Source: Odoribacter sp. (GTDB lineage: Bacteria > Bacteroidota > Bacteroidia > Bacteroidales > Muribaculaceae). From it: a stretch of DNA of 64,000 nt. Positions 16,552 to 25,320 of this stretch are shown in pieces. Both the position numbers and the translations under genes were made by a program. The DNA lies in the NCBI GenBank assembly GCA_023663145.1, contig JAMPHZ010000002.1, positions 62,001 to 126,000 of the forward strand, in the 5' to 3' direction. The notes beneath the pieces were generated by a model, which saw nothing but the letters and a program-made list of their open reading frames with translations, had not been told where the DNA came from and did not search any database. Numbering within the stretch: position 1 is the first letter of the stretch; every line of letters begins with the position of its first letter.

Positions 16552-17376
16552 ATGAAAAACCGCCATCTCACCATAGCCGCCATCAGCACGCTTGCAATCT
16601 TAGGTCAAGCATGTTCCAATTCAGCAGAAGATAATTCCACCATAGCTTTTGCCACAATACATGGCTCGGCAGCTTATCGACTCGATAATTCAGCGCAGGA
16701 TTTCGACCGCGACAGCGATATCATATACTTTGACTCGGCATCAATCATTTTACCAACTGTAATCTATAACCAGGACATAACTGGATTACAGGATTCGATA
16801 ATGAAGGCCGCTTTCGACACTATATGCACCGACCATGTGGCCGCCATGAGATCTTCTTTCGGTAAATATGCAGGTGAAGCGGGCTACAATCTCACTGAAA
16901 TACCGGCCGGCAACGACATGTTATACGGCTCAGGTGGTGTGACACTTGTCAGCGGCAACGTATTCAGCCTCTCGCCCAAACTGCTGACCTATCGTGTCAG
17001 CAGTTACAACTATCCTGCCGGAGCAGCCCATGGCCTGACAACCAACACATATATCACATATGACATACTTGACGCCCGTATAATTTCGCTTGACTTCATT
17101 TTCACTCCTGAGGGTCTTAAACAGCTTCCGGCTGTTATCGCACAAAAAGCGGCTTCGATGAAAAGCCAGATAGGAGCGACAGAAATCACGGCCCTGCCTT
17201 CAGGCGGTAATTTCTATATTGATCTCAGCGAGTCAATCGTATTTGTATACGAACCATATGAGGTGGCAAGTTACGCACAGGGAGAGATTGCCATACCATT
17301 TTACCCATATCAGTTGAGTGATTACATGACCGCAGAAGCCCTCAACCTCTTCAACCTGCACGACAGCGTGCAGTGA
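16552..17376 (+). CDS. DUF3298 (RsiV-like) lipoprotein
   Basis: A 274-residue lipoprotein: the signal ends in LGQAC with Cys near residue 21. The mature part matches the DUF4163/DUF3298 layout known from RsiV and related exported proteins, with GAAHGLT followed by a strand-rich C-terminal domain ending in EIAIPFYPYQLSDYM. In RsiV this domain binds lysozyme, but it is widespread in lipoproteins that are not anti-sigma factors, and no sigma gene is next to it here, so I make no functional claim. It converges with folB, ending 1 bp from the folB stop. Confidence 0.82.
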   Translation: MKNRHLTIAAISTLAILGQACSNSAEDNSTIAFATIHGSAAYRLDNSAQDFDRDSDIIYFDSASIILPTVIYNQDITGLQDSIMKAAFDTICTDHVAAMRSSFGKYAGEAGYNLTEIPAGNDMLYGSGGVTLVSGNVFSLSPKLLTYRVSSYNYPAGAAHGLTTNTYITYDILDARIISLDFIFTPEGLKQLPAVIAQKAASMKSQIGATEITALPSGGNFYIDLSESIVFVYEPYEVASYAQGEIAIPFYPYQLSDYMTAEALNLFNLHDSVQ

Positions 17377-17377
17377 G

Positions 17378-17731
17378 TCACCACTCCACAGTGAATGACA
17401 CTCTCGGAGTGGGAGAAGCTATGGGTGGATGAATTTTTGCAATAGTGATGCGACCCGAAGTCACCTTAGGAAACTTTGCGGTCACTACATCGCGCGCTAC
17501 AGCTGCCGCATGCTCAAGCAACTGCACTGGCTGTGATAAAGCATCGGTAACGGCACTTGCCACATCAGCATAATTTACAGCTGAAGATATGTCATCACCG
17601 GCCATTGCCTGCGACGCGTCATAATAAAGGCGCATCGATAACTCAAATAGATTACCGACACGGCGCTCGCGCTCCATCACTCCAATAGGAGCGAAGAAGC
17701 GCAAGTTTTCAATATCGATATACGTAATCAT
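17378..17731 (-). CDS. folB: Dihydroneopterin aldolase
   Basis: A 117-residue enzyme of folate synthesis that splits dihydroneopterin into hydroxymethyl-dihydropterin and glycolaldehyde. The N-terminal IDIENLRFFAPIGVMERER segment with the conserved Glu and the late KIHPP segment with the conserved Lys are typical. It lies behind rnr with a 4-bp ATGA overlap on the minus strand, so its translation is coupled to the ribonuclease. It ends almost touching the convergent lipoprotein gene, and no terminator is visible between them, so the two transcripts probably overlap at their 3' ends. Confidence 0.93.
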   Translation of the reverse strand: MITYIDIENLRFFAPIGVMERERRVGNLFELSMRLYYDASQAMAGDDISSAVNYADVASAVTDALSQPVQLLEHAAAVARDVVTAKFPKVTSGRITIAKIHPPIASPTPRVSFTVEW

Positions 17732-19998
17732 CGGCGGCGTGATGACTTTGAGCGACGACCCGATGCCCCTTTATGGCTCTTGGAATTGGCAGTTTTGTTC
17801 TGTTTGGACTGTCGTGCCTGCTGCGGAGCCGGACCAAGATTTGCGAGCGAGCGGGCCGGATGTTTCTCATCAACGATAACAAAATCAAGTTGCTTGCGGT
17901 CAAGATTACAACGGGCTACCTGCACTTGCACAGCGTCACCAAGACGGTAACGGTTATTATGACGGCGGCCTACGAGGCAGTAATTTTTTTCATCGAAATC
18001 ATAATAATCATCAGCAAGATCACGCACCGGCACAAGCCCTTCACACTTGTTTTCGTCCAATTCAACATAAAGGCCCCATTCTGTGACACCGGAAACTATG
18101 CCGGTGAAAACCTCGCCAAGATGATCATTCATATATTCCACCTGCTTATATTTGATAGAGGCACGCTCAGCATTGGCTGCAAGTTGTTCCTGATCGCTTG
18201 AATGCTTGCATTCTTCCTCAAGGCGGTCAACATTTACCGAGCGGCCACCGCGCAGATAACGGTCAAGCAGGCGATGGACCATCATGTCGGGATAGCGGCG
18301 GATGGGCGAGGTGAAATGTGTGTAATAATCAAATCCAAGCCCATAGTGCCCCACATTTACCGTGGTATATATGGCCTTGGCCATCGAGCGGATTGCAAGG
18401 GTTGACAGGAAATTTTCCTCTCCTTTGCCTTTGACATCGATCAGCATACGGTTGATGGAACGGTTCACATCACGTGATGAACCGGAAGTGCGGAGACGGT
18501 AGCCGAATGTCTTGGCCAGTGTGGCAAGGTCGGCAAGTTTTCCGGGATCGGGCATATCATGAACCCTATATACAAATGCCTTTGATTTTTTCTTACCCGA
18601 AGCCTGGCCGATGAAAGTAGCGACAGTACGGTTGGCCAGCAGCATAAATTCCTCTATAAGTTTATTTGCGTCTTTTGATTCCTTAAAATAGACACCGGTG
18701 GGATGTCCGGTCTCGTCAATATCAAACCGGACCTCCGCGCGGTCAAACTCGACCGATCCGTTATCGTAACGTTCTTTACGCAATATCTTGGCAAGACGGT
18801 CAAGTGTCAGTATTTCCTCAGCGTAATCACCCTGGCCGGTTTCAATCACCTCCTGGGCCTCCTCGTAAGCGAAGCGCCGGTCAGAACGGATCACAGTACG
18901 CACGATGCGGCTGTTCACAACTTTCGCCTTATCATTCATTTCGAAAATGACCGAAAAAGTAAGTTTATCCTCATCAGGGCGCAGCGAACATATTCCGTTG
19001 CTAAGATGCTCGGGAAGCATCGGCACCACCCTGTCTACAAGATAGACCGATGTGGCGCGATCCTGTGCCTCGCGGTCAATGATCGTATCAGGTTTTACAT
19101 AGTGGGTTACATCAGCGATATGCACACCAACTTCCCAATTACCGTTTTTGAGTTTGCGTATAGAGAGCGCGTCATCAAAATCTTTCGCATCTTTTGGATC
19201 AATGGTAAAGGTTGTCACTCCGCGCAAGTCTTCTCTTGCCGCCACCACATCAGGCGTGATGCCCGCATCTATTTTAGCCGCCGCTTTTTCAACCGCAGCA
19301 GGATATTTGTAGGGCAAACCGAATTCGGCGAGAATTGCATGGATCTCAGTATTATTCTCTCCGCTTTTACCCAACACATCTATCACCTCTCCACGGGGAT
19401 TGTTGGATTCAGCGGGCCAATCTGTAATTTTCACCACAGCTTTGTCACCCGTGGCGCCACCTTTAAGTTTAGGGCGCGGGATGAGAATGTCAGTAGCAAG
19501 ATATTTGGAATCAGGCGTGAAGGTGGCGAAATGCTTGTCAACGCGCAACACACCTATGAATGTCTGGTCTTTTTTCTCAATGATTTCGTTTACAACGGCT
19601 TCAGGTTCGCGACCTTTGACACGGGCAGCGATTGTAACTGACACCCGGTCGCCATTGAGAGCGTGCATCGAGTTGCGTTCAGCCACAAAGATAGCCTCAT
19701 CGTCATCGTCGATCATAACACTGTTCTTGCCATTACGCAAGCGCACGAATGTACCTGTGGCAGTAATCGAATGTGACGGCACCTTATACTTGCCTGGAGC
19801 GACTTCTATAATGTCGCCGTCAAACGCAAGTTCAGCAAGATAAAGGGCCACCGAGCGATGGTGAGTTGGATTTGATATGCCAATAGCTGCCGATACCTGC
19901 TTATAATTGAAAGTCTTGGCTGGCGGATTCGCTATATATTTGTCAACGGCGGCATGTATTGCCGCCATGTCGGCTGTCATTTTCTTGTTCTTTGCCAT
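17728..19998 (-). CDS. rnr: Ribonuclease R
   Basis: About 756 residues, a processive 3'-5' exoribonuclease able to degrade structured RNA. Order of domains: N-terminal winged-helix region, cold-shock domains (about 60-210), the RNB catalytic domain (about 245-575) with the Asp-rich signature DPKDAKDFDDALS, an S1 domain (about 620-705), and a basic Lys/Arg/Ser tail. I start at the ATG at 19998 (MAKNKK); an upstream in-frame ATG at 20037 would add 13 residues with no family support. folB is translationally coupled at its 3' end. No clear -7 box is seen between it and the gyrB terminator. Confidence 0.95.
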   Translation of the reverse strand: MAKNKKMTADMAAIHAAVDKYIANPPAKTFNYKQVSAAIGISNPTHHRSVALYLAELAFDGDIIEVAPGKYKVPSHSITATGTFVRLRNGKNSVMIDDDDEAIFVAERNSMHALNGDRVSVTIAARVKGREPEAVVNEIIEKKDQTFIGVLRVDKHFATFTPDSKYLATDILIPRPKLKGGATGDKAVVKITDWPAESNNPRGEVIDVLGKSGENNTEIHAILAEFGLPYKYPAAVEKAAAKIDAGITPDVVAAREDLRGVTTFTIDPKDAKDFDDALSIRKLKNGNWEVGVHIADVTHYVKPDTIIDREAQDRATSVYLVDRVVPMLPEHLSNGICSLRPDEDKLTFSVIFEMNDKAKVVNSRIVRTVIRSDRRFAYEEAQEVIETGQGDYAEEILTLDRLAKILRKERYDNGSVEFDRAEVRFDIDETGHPTGVYFKESKDANKLIEEFMLLANRTVATFIGQASGKKKSKAFVYRVHDMPDPGKLADLATLAKTFGYRLRTSGSSRDVNRSINRMLIDVKGKGEENFLSTLAIRSMAKAIYTTVNVGHYGLGFDYYTHFTSPIRRYPDMMVHRLLDRYLRGGRSVNVDRLEEECKHSSDQEQLAANAERASIKYKQVEYMNDHLGEVFTGIVSGVTEWGLYVELDENKCEGLVPVRDLADDYYDFDEKNYCLVGRRHNNRYRLGDAVQVQVARCNLDRKQLDFVIVDEKHPARSLANLGPAPQQARQSKQNKTANSKSHKGASGRRSKSSRRR

Positions 19999-20080
19999 GA
20001 ATGATGAATTAGGATTAAAAAGATTGGTCTTCGGCACGAAAACCGTTAAGATAGAAACGTCTGAAGTGGCAAAAACGTTT

Positions 20081-20122
20081 AGAAAATCGCCCGGGAAGCG
20101 ACAAGTAGCTTCCCGGGCGATT
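20081..20122 (-). terminator. Intrinsic terminator after gyrB
   Basis: A perfect 15-bp stem (20085-20099 with 20108-20122) is followed, on the minus strand, by TTTTCT. It separates gyrB from rnr. Confidence 0.92.
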
Positions 20123-20129
20123 CAGATGA

Positions 20130-22058
20130 TTAAGCGTCGATATTGGCGTAAGTCGCGTTTGACTCGATGAAGTCACGCCGCGGGCCCACGTCTTCACCCA
20201 TAAGCATTGAGAATATACGATCAGCCTCGGCAGCATCGTTAATATTTACCTGTTTGAGAATGCGATGCTCGGGACTCATTGTGGTATCACGCAATTCAGT
20301 GTCGCTCATTTCACCAAGACCCTTGTAGCGCGCGACGGTTGTCTTTCCGGGATGAGAGTCGATGAATGCCTGCACCTGTTGGTCATTCCAGCAATATTCT
20401 TCAGCTTTGCCACATTTGCACTTATATAGCGGAGGAGTGGCAAGGTATAGGTAACCCTGTTCTATGATAGGGCGCATACGTCGGAAGAAGAATGTCATGA
20501 GCAGAGTGGCGATGTGTGCACCGTCGACATCGGCATCGGTCATTATTATGATCTTGTGATATGCGAGTTTTGAGATGTTCACGGCCTCCTTGTCATCTTC
20601 CGTGCCCATTGTGACACGAAGTGCGCGGAAAAGATTGGTTATTTCCTCACTCTCGAATATGCGGTGTTTCATGGCTTTCTCCACGTTAAGGATCTTACCA
20701 CGGAGTGGAAGGATCGCCTGGAACTGACGGTTTCGGCCTTTTTTGGCAGTACCGCCGGCCGAATCACCCTCGACAAGGAATATCTCACAATCCTCAGCCG
20801 TGCGCGATGAGCAGTCAGCAAGCTTTCCGGGGAGACCGCCGCTCCATAGCGGAGATTTACGCAGCACTTTCTCGCGGGCTGTGCGTGCGGCATGACGTGC
20901 CTGAGCCGCAAGCACCACTTTCTCCACAATTGCCTTGGCCTGCTTTGGATGTTCCTCAAGATAAATCTTCAAGGCTTCAGATACAGCTACCTGTACGGCG
21001 CCCATCACTTCATTGTTGCCAAGTTTGGTCTTTGTCTGACCTTCAAACTGCGGTTCAAGAACCTTGACCGAAATAACGGCTGTGAGGCCTTCGCGGAAGT
21101 CATCACTGGCAATTTCCACCTTCGCATTCTTGAGCAGATTATTGTCCTCCGCATATTTCTTGAGGGTAAAGGTAAGGCCTCGGCGGAAGCCTGTAAGATG
21201 TGTACCTCCCTCAATGGTATTGATGTTGTTGACAAACGAATAAATATTCTCGTTGTAAGAATTATTGTAAGTGAGAGCCACTTCAACCGGCACGCCCTGG
21301 CGCTCGGTGTTGAGATGTATCACATCATTGATGAGCGATTCCTTGCTTGAGTCGATATACTCCACAAAGTCACGCAGACCCGTGCTTGAGTAGAATGTTT
21401 CACTGACAGGCTGCTCACCTTCCTCTACGCGCATATCGGTAAGTGTGAGCGTTATACCGGCATTCAGGAAGGCCAGATGACGCAAGCGGGTGGCAAGTGT
21501 AGGATAATCATAAACTGTGACAGTGAAGATAGAAGCATCGGGTTTAAATGTGATACTGGTGCCGGTGTGACCGCTTTCGCCAATAACCTTTAGCTCGCTT
21601 GTAGCCTTGCCGCATGAGTACTCCTGCATGTACGCTTTACCATTACGATGCACTTCCGCACGGAGGTATGTCGAGAGGGCGTTGACACATGACACACCCA
21701 CACCGTGGAGACCACCTGACACTTTATAAGACCCCTTGTCGAACTTACCACCGGCATGAAGCACCGTAAGCACCACTTCAAGGGCACTTTTATGCTCTTT
21801 CTCATGCATGTCTACGGGTATGCCGCGACCGTCATCAATTACTGTTATCGAATTATCCTTGTTGATGGTAACACTTATATTCTTTGCATATCCTGCCAAA
21901 GCCTCATCAATAGAGTTGTCTACCACCTCATAAACGAGGTGATGAAGACCTTTGGCCGAGATGTCGCCAATGTACATAGCCGGGCGCTTGCGCACAGCTT
22001 CCAGACCCTCGAGGACCTGGATTTTATTAGCGTCGTAATTCTCAATAGCTTCTGCCAT
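20130..22058 (-). CDS. gyrB: DNA gyrase subunit B
   Basis: A 642-residue type II topoisomerase subunit that supplies the ATPase for negative supercoiling. Visible motifs: GHKL ATP site EVVDNSIDEALAG and DDGRGIPV, the GLHGVGVSCVNALS loop, and the TOPRIM residues EGDSAGGTAKKGR and DADVDGAH. The start MAEAIENYDANKIQVLEGLEAVRKRPAMYIGD is the usual gyrase form in Bacteroidota. ParE is the alternative, but sequence features and the stand-alone position fit GyrB. Its promoter is a perfect -7 box about 30 nt upstream; the divergent neighbour is tRNA-Pro. Confidence 0.95.
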   Translation of the reverse strand: MAEAIENYDANKIQVLEGLEAVRKRPAMYIGDISAKGLHHLVYEVVDNSIDEALAGYAKNISVTINKDNSITVIDDGRGIPVDMHEKEHKSALEVVLTVLHAGGKFDKGSYKVSGGLHGVGVSCVNALSTYLRAEVHRNGKAYMQEYSCGKATSELKVIGESGHTGTSITFKPDASIFTVTVYDYPTLATRLRHLAFLNAGITLTLTDMRVEEGEQPVSETFYSSTGLRDFVEYIDSSKESLINDVIHLNTERQGVPVEVALTYNNSYNENIYSFVNNINTIEGGTHLTGFRRGLTFTLKKYAEDNNLLKNAKVEIASDDFREGLTAVISVKVLEPQFEGQTKTKLGNNEVMGAVQVAVSEALKIYLEEHPKQAKAIVEKVVLAAQARHAARTAREKVLRKSPLWSGGLPGKLADCSSRTAEDCEIFLVEGDSAGGTAKKGRNRQFQAILPLRGKILNVEKAMKHRIFESEEITNLFRALRVTMGTEDDKEAVNISKLAYHKIIIMTDADVDGAHIATLLMTFFFRRMRPIIEQGYLYLATPPLYKCKCGKAEEYCWNDQQVQAFIDSHPGKTTVARYKGLGEMSDTELRDTTMSPEHRILKQVNINDAAEADRIFSMLMGEDVGPRRDFIESNATYANIDA

Positions 22059-22087
22059 GTTTAAAATTTATTCTTGATTTTACACTG

Positions 22088-22095
22088 CAAAGGTA
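22088..22095 (-). promoter_or_regulatory. -7 box TACCTTTG for gyrB
   Basis: On the minus strand the box ends 29 nt before the gyrB ATG at 22058. Confidence 0.75.
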
Positions 22096-22186
22096 CGAAA
22101 AAAGTCGGGAAAAACCTCATAGCATTTATATATAATAATGTGTAAAAAATGAAATAAAAAATTTTTCAAAAAAAGTCGTGAAAATA

Positions 22187-22218
22187 TTTGGCCGGTATAA
22201 AAAGATATCGTAACTTTG
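22187..22218 (+). promoter_or_regulatory. Full -33/-7 promoter for tRNA-Pro
   Basis: TTTG at 22187-22190 and TAACTTTG at 22211-22218 with 20 bp between them; the tRNA begins 21 nt downstream of the box. Confidence 0.85.
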
Positions 22219-22238
22219 CATCGCTTTTGAAAACAACA

Positions 22239-22312
22239 CGGGGTGTAGCTCAGTTGGTTAGAGTACGCGTCTGGGGGGCGTGAGGTCGCTAGTTCGAGTC
22301 TAGTCACCCCGA
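22239..22312 (+). tRNA. tRNA-Pro (anticodon GGG)
   Basis: A 74-nt cloverleaf folds fully: 7-bp acceptor stem (22239-22245 with 22305-22311), D arm GCTC/GAGT, anticodon loop CTGGGGG giving anticodon GGG, variable loop AGGTC, and a T arm with TTCGAGT. The 3' CCA is not encoded. It has its own promoter and terminator. Confidence 0.96.
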
Positions 22313-22326
22313 CAAAATTCAAAAGC

Positions 22327-22363
22327 AGGCAGCCACCAAGCAATTGGCGGCTGCCTCTTTTTT
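22327..22363 (+). terminator. Intrinsic terminator after tRNA-Pro
   Basis: An 8-bp stem (22327-22334 with 22349-22356) extended by CCAA/TTGG after one mismatch, followed by a run of T. Confidence 0.93.
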
Positions 22364-22428
22364 ATCATACTCCACAACCCCGGCATGTTAAAATATGTAA
22401 GAGCTATTGTTTGTACCATAATTATTCG

Positions 22429-22436
22429 TAACTTTG
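22429..22436 (+). promoter_or_regulatory. -7 box TAACTTTG for bamD
   Basis: Perfect box 28 nt ahead of the preferred bamD start at 22465. Confidence 0.75.
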
Positions 22437-22464
22437 CGTGTTGAAATACGCTTGAATGACATTT

Positions 22465-23265
22465 ATGCGCAAATATATAATATACATCGTGGCCGCTGTG
22501 CTGCTCACATCGTGCGGTGAATACCAACGGGTTAGCAAGAGCAACGACTTTAACTATAAGTTTGAATACGCGAAGCGCGCGTTCGAGCAAAAGCGCTATG
22601 TACAGGCCGCCAACCTGTTCAAAGAGTGCTCCACTGTATTTAAAGGCACGGAAAAAGCGGAGGAGTCATTATATCTGTTGGCTCTCAGTCATTACGAGAA
22701 CAAGGATTACATATCATCCGGCGCATATTTCAAGACATATTACACACGCTACCCAAAGGGAAAGTACGTTGAACCGGCCCGGTTCTACTGCGGTTACGGA
22801 TATTTTCTTGATTCACCTGATCCACAGCTCGACCAGTCCACCACGATCCAAGGCATAGAAGAGTTGCAGGCATTTCTTGATTTCTTTCCGCGAAGCGACA
22901 AGGTGCCCATGGCCCAGACCGCCATATTCGAACTTCAGGACAAACTAACCCTCAAGCAACTACAGAACGCCCAGCTATACTACAACTTAGGCAACTACAT
23001 GGGCAATAACTATCAGAGTTGCATCATCGTGGCTCAAAACGCCGTGCGCGACTATCCCTATTCCAAGTATAAGGAAAACCTCGAGCTTCTGATATTAAAA
23101 GCCCGCTTTCAGGAAGCCGACCAAAGCATCGACGAGCGCAAGGCCGACCGCTTCCGCGAAGTTGTCGATGAATACTTCTCATTCATCAACAATTATCCTG
23201 ACAGCCCCTACCGCAACGAGGCCGAGAATATTTACACCATAGCAAGAAAATACGTACACGACTAA
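22465..23265 (+). CDS. bamD: Outer-membrane protein assembly lipoprotein BamD
   Basis: About 266 residues. The ATG at 22465 gives a lipoprotein signal with LLTSCGEY (Cys near residue 17); an ATG at 22456 would add three residues. The mature part is made of TPR-like helical repeats, with SNDFNYKFEYAKRAFEQKRY at the start, as in BamD of Bacteroidota. It belongs to the BAM complex with BamA, encoded at 8187. It is followed after 21 nt by an RNA polymerase omega-like gene, a pairing usual in Bacteroidales. Confidence 0.93.
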   Translation: MRKYIIYIVAAVLLTSCGEYQRVSKSNDFNYKFEYAKRAFEQKRYVQAANLFKECSTVFKGTEKAEESLYLLALSHYENKDYISSGAYFKTYYTRYPKGKYVEPARFYCGYGYFLDSPDPQLDQSTTIQGIEELQAFLDFFPRSDKVPMAQTAIFELQDKLTLKQLQNAQLYYNLGNYMGNNYQSCIIVAQNAVRDYPYSKYKENLELLILKARFQEADQSIDERKADRFREVVDEYFSFINNYPDSPYRNEAENIYTIARKYVHD

Positions 23266-23286
23266 ATAAATACGTGCAATATAAAA

Positions 23287-23622
23287 ATGGATTACAAGAA
23301 ATCAAACGCACCGCTTAACACCGTAACGCGCGACCTTGTGGAAATGGCCAAGCCTACCGGCAACATCTACGAAACCGTAAGCGTCATTGCAAAACGCGCC
23401 AACCAGATTTCAGGCGAAATGCGCCACGACCTTGAAAAAAAGCTTCAGGAATTCGCATCACTCAACGACAACCTTGAGGAAGTAAGTGAGAACCGCGAGC
23501 AAATCGAGATATCACGATACTACGAGAAACTCCCCAAGTCCACCCTGATCGCAACTCAGGAATATCTCGACGGGAAGCTATATTACCGTAACCCGGCCAA
23601 AGATCGCGCCAACCTCGATTAA
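23287..23622 (+). CDS. RNA polymerase omega/Rpb6-like subunit
   Basis: A 111-residue acidic and helical protein. The segment GNIYETVSVIAKRANQISGEMRHDLEKKL resembles the core helices of omega (Rpb6 family), where Arg and the NQ pair contact the beta' subunit. Bacteroidota encode such an omega directly behind bamD, as here. It would help assembly and stability of RNA polymerase. The C-terminal half (about 70-111) has no match that I recognise. It starts 21 nt after bamD and is presumably co-transcribed. Confidence 0.82.
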   Translation: MDYKKSNAPLNTVTRDLVEMAKPTGNIYETVSVIAKRANQISGEMRHDLEKKLQEFASLNDNLEEVSENREQIEISRYYEKLPKSTLIATQEYLDGKLYYRNPAKDRANLD

Positions 23623-23671
23623 TACAGAGGCCAACAATATTCCATTGCCATACCATCCGCCGCAACACCTG

Positions 23672-23708
23672 TTCATGAGCATTAAAACCAAATGACAACA
23701 CTCATGAA
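23672..23708. repeat. Inverted repeat downstream of the omega-like gene
   Basis: TTCATGAG at 23672-23679 and CTCATGAA at 23701-23708 can pair around a 21-nt loop. There is no T tract, so it may be a weak terminator or an operator ahead of the rpsO promoter; I cannot tell which. Confidence 0.4.
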
Positions 23709-23770
23709 TAAAAATAGGCGCCATATAACAAAAAATCACCTGCAAGAGTAGATAATTCAAAAAAAATCAC

Positions 23771-23778
23771 TACCTTTG
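23771..23778 (+). promoter_or_regulatory. -7 box TACCTTTG for rpsO
   Basis: Box 46 nt before the rpsO ATG at 23825. In other bacteria S15 binds its own leader; I see no clear pseudoknot here. Confidence 0.72.
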
Positions 23779-23824
23779 CAGGCGAAATCAATCATAATAT
23801 TAACAACCTCAAAAATCTGTAAGA

Positions 23825-24100
23825 ATGCATTTAAATTCTGAAGAAAAAGCACAGATCTTCGAGAAGTACGGTAAGAGCAAGACTGATACAGGCTCACCTG
23901 AAGCCCAGATAGCATTATTCTCCATCCGTATATCTCATTTGACTCAGCACCTGAAGTCAAATCATAAAGATCATACTACAGAGCGTGCTCTTAAGATGCT
24001 TGTAGGTAAGCGTCGTCGTCTTCTTGACTACCTGATGCGTAAAGACATCAACCGCTACCGCGCAATCATCGCCCAGAAAGAACTCGGTATCCGCAAATAA
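23825..24100 (+). CDS. rpsO: 30S ribosomal protein S15
   Basis: A 91-residue helical protein that binds the central domain of 16S rRNA early in 30S assembly. The sequence carries the family signatures GSPEAQIALFSIRI, LTQHLKSNHKDH and GKRRRLLDYL with the R/K-rich helix. Length is two residues longer than in E. coli. It is monocistronic, with its own promoter and a strong terminator. Confidence 0.97.
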   Translation: MHLNSEEKAQIFEKYGKSKTDTGSPEAQIALFSIRISHLTQHLKSNHKDHTTERALKMLVGKRRRLLDYLMRKDINRYRAIIAQKELGIRK

Positions 24101-24124
24101 GCCGAACCGCGCGCAAGAAATGAC

Positions 24125-24166
24125 CGGGCCGGGCGTCACTGAAAGAGTGACCCCGGCTCGTTTTTT
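24125..24166 (+). terminator. Intrinsic terminator after rpsO
   Basis: A long GC-rich stem (24125-24133 with 24152-24160, one bulged C, then 24135-24140 with 24146-24151) runs into six T. Confidence 0.93.
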
Positions 24167-24289
24167 AAAGCTTATTATGAGACTTGACACCATTAAACAA
24201 GCGTCCATAGTCAACCACTCCAACCCCACAGGCGTTCTATAATAGCAGGTAATATCACGAAACCTGTTTTTTAAATAAATACAAACAAC

Positions 24290-25258
24290 ATGAAACATCT
24301 ATTCATAAGCGCGCTCGCCGCTGCCACTATAGCATCGACAGCCACAAGTTGCTCAATGTTCAAACCTAAATCATCAACGACAGTAAAAGGATCAAGCGCC
24401 ACATTGGTAGTATACCCATCAGGCGAAGTACAGGGGACTGTACCACCGGAAGCCGTAACCGGCGGCGAACCGGGTCCGGTAATTCCTCAGACATCCGACA
24501 GCCACGCAGTATCACAGGGCTCTGCCGAGACAACAGGCCAGTCAGCTTTGGCTCCACGTATTGCCGGACAATGGAACATTATCGAAGCCGACAACATAAC
24601 GATTGACCGGGACGACATGCCCTACATAACATTCGAACCATCGACAGGCAAATTCTACGCCAACGACGGATGCAACACCATCAATGGATCATATAAGATT
24701 GACGGCAATGACAACATAACATTCTACGGTGTGCTGTCAACAATGAAATTATGCCCTGATGTTACGTTTGCCGACGCCATAGGCACCGCCCTGAGCGGGG
24801 CATCACCTTGGAAACTAAAGATACAGGAAATAGCAGGCGAGTCATTTCTGAGCTTCCTTACAACCGAAGGCAAGCAGGTGATGCGCGTGCGCCGCGGCAG
24901 TCTTGACTTCCTCAACGGCAACTGGAAAGTTGAGAGCATTGCAGGAGTAGAAAAACTCGAAGTCCCGGCCGACATCTTCTTCGATCTGGCTGAACTGAAA
25001 GTCCATGGAAACACCGGATGCAACTACTTCAACGGTCAGATATATCTTGACCATCGCGCAGGCAATGCCATTGATTTCAGCAACATGGGGCTGACCCGCA
25101 TGGCTTGTCCATATTCCTCCCAGGAAACAGCCATGATGGTAGCGCTCGAACAAACCGCCAGCGCCATCGAAGGATCCCCCGATCAAGTGATGCTTCTTGA
25201 CAGCAACGGGAAAGAGCTGATGACTCTCTCACGACTTCCCATAGGTTCAGAAGAATAA
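24290..25258 (+). CDS. Lipoprotein with two META (HslJ-like) domains
   Basis: A 322-residue lipoprotein, lipobox TATSC with Cys near residue 21, then a low-complexity Ser/Gly/Pro linker to about residue 90. Two META domains follow (about 95-185 and 200-315), each with the typical GCN segment: YANDGCNTINGSY and VHGNTGCNYFNGQ, and late phrases STMKLCPD and GLTRMACPY. META domains occur in heat-inducible HslJ and in secreted proteins; the biochemical role is unknown. No clear promoter box was found in the 120 bp upstream. It ends at a bidirectional hairpin shared with the convergent gene. Confidence 0.88.
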   Translation: MKHLFISALAAATIASTATSCSMFKPKSSTTVKGSSATLVVYPSGEVQGTVPPEAVTGGEPGPVIPQTSDSHAVSQGSAETTGQSALAPRIAGQWNIIEADNITIDRDDMPYITFEPSTGKFYANDGCNTINGSYKIDGNDNITFYGVLSTMKLCPDVTFADAIGTALSGASPWKLKIQEIAGESFLSFLTTEGKQVMRVRRGSLDFLNGNWKVESIAGVEKLEVPADIFFDLAELKVHGNTGCNYFNGQIYLDHRAGNAIDFSNMGLTRMACPYSSQETAMMVALEQTASAIEGSPDQVMLLDSNGKELMTLSRLPIGSEE

Positions 25259-25275
25259 CGAATAAATAACCAAAA

Positions 25276-25311
25276 GCGGGGCTGTGTCAATCATCAATGA
25301 CACAGCCCCGC
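25276..25311. terminator. Bidirectional terminator between META lipoprotein and TonB-C protein
   Basis: A perfect 14-bp stem (25276-25289 with 25298-25311) with an 8-nt loop between convergent genes. Confidence 0.9.
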
Positions 25312-25320
25312 GCATATTTA

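Noticed and set aside
18703..19641. A 312-codon open frame on the plus strand inside rnr
   Set aside because: It lies fully antisense to a well-supported ribonuclease R gene, has no recognisable domain or signal, and has no promoter box near its start. It is best explained as a shadow of the rnr coding pattern.
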